Positions 63,726-64,000 of a stretch of 64,000 bases of DNA are shown here, in pieces. Below the pieces are notes generated by a model. The model saw only the letters and a program-made list of their open reading frames with translations, did not search any database and was not told the DNA's origin. Positions within the stretch are counted from its first letter, which is position 1; the number at the start of each line of letters is the position of its first letter. Location of the stretch: contig CM037467.1 in assembly GCA_021014325.1 (NCBI GenBank), forward strand, positions 496,001-560,000, read 5' to 3'. The DNA is from Plazaster borealis (taxonomy: Eukaryota > Echinodermata > Asteroidea > Forcipulatida > Labidiasteridae). A program made the translations under genes and the position numbers.

Positions 63726-64000
63726 AGGGGGTGTCAATCGAGACGCTGGTCAGTGATTTGGTTAGAAGGGCGGCAAGACAAAACTCTGCCAGCATCCTTT
63801 GTGTAAACAACTGTATGTCAATTGTCAATGGTAGATAAAACCAATTATAAAAGTTAATTAATTTAGCAGACAGATGAGCTTAAATTAACCAAAGGCAATA
63901 CCTGGAAATGTAAACAAAACATTTAAATTAAAAAATTCGTTGAACAAATAGCAAACTAACCCTCTTTTACTCATGGACAAAGCTTGTCAACATTATGCTG

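Overview
This is an animal (metazoan) nuclear genome window. It is AT-rich and repeat-dense, its genes are split by GT-AG introns, and it has no prokaryotic features. I infer an echinoderm, most likely a sea star. The reasons are the fibrinogen-related lectin genes, the LSM12 orthologue, and an abundant repeat that ends in TTAA + AGGC...GTTTGGTAAT, which I recall as common in asteroid genomes. This is an inference, not a database result. Six protein genes and one tRNA gene can be supported; most of the window is intergenic DNA or introns filled with small terminal-inverted-repeat (MITE-like) elements, tRNA-derived SINEs and minisatellites.

Layout. 1-19.0 kb: no convincing gene; a 74-bp minisatellite (3.7-4.6 kb), SINEs and MITEs. 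19.1-23.1 kb (+): a five-exon LSM12 orthologue with a TATA-less promoter carrying NRF1-type, ETS-type and YY1-type motifs; its introns hold SINEs, a MITE, a long inverted repeat and an 11-bp minisatellite. 26.9-29.8 kb (+): a seven-exon gene for a secreted, probably GPI-anchored protein with two consecutive DUF4430/transcobalamin-C-terminal-like domains. 31.5-44.8 kb: three fibrinogen-related (FReD) genes, two on the minus strand (31.5-33.7 and 36.8-38.8 kb) and one on the plus strand (42.0-44.8 kb). All three have four exons with intron phases 1-0-1. A tRNA-Leu(AAG) gene lies in intron 1 of the third. 52.7-53.8 kb (+): an intronless rhodopsin-class GPCR. 53.8-64 kb: no gene seen; MITEs and a ~150-bp triple tandem repeat.

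How the genes fit together. The three FReD genes form a tandem/inverted cluster of secreted lectin-like proteins of the ficolin/tachylectin-5/FREP type, probably pattern-recognition or agglutinin molecules. Their pocket and calcium-site residues have diverged, and the third has an unusual charged C-terminal tail. The DUF4430 protein, LSM12 and the GPCR are not functionally linked to them on sequence grounds. The most informative repeat observation is a TTAA-flanked MITE inserted into another MITE whose uninterrupted copy is also present. It shows the TTAA target duplication directly.
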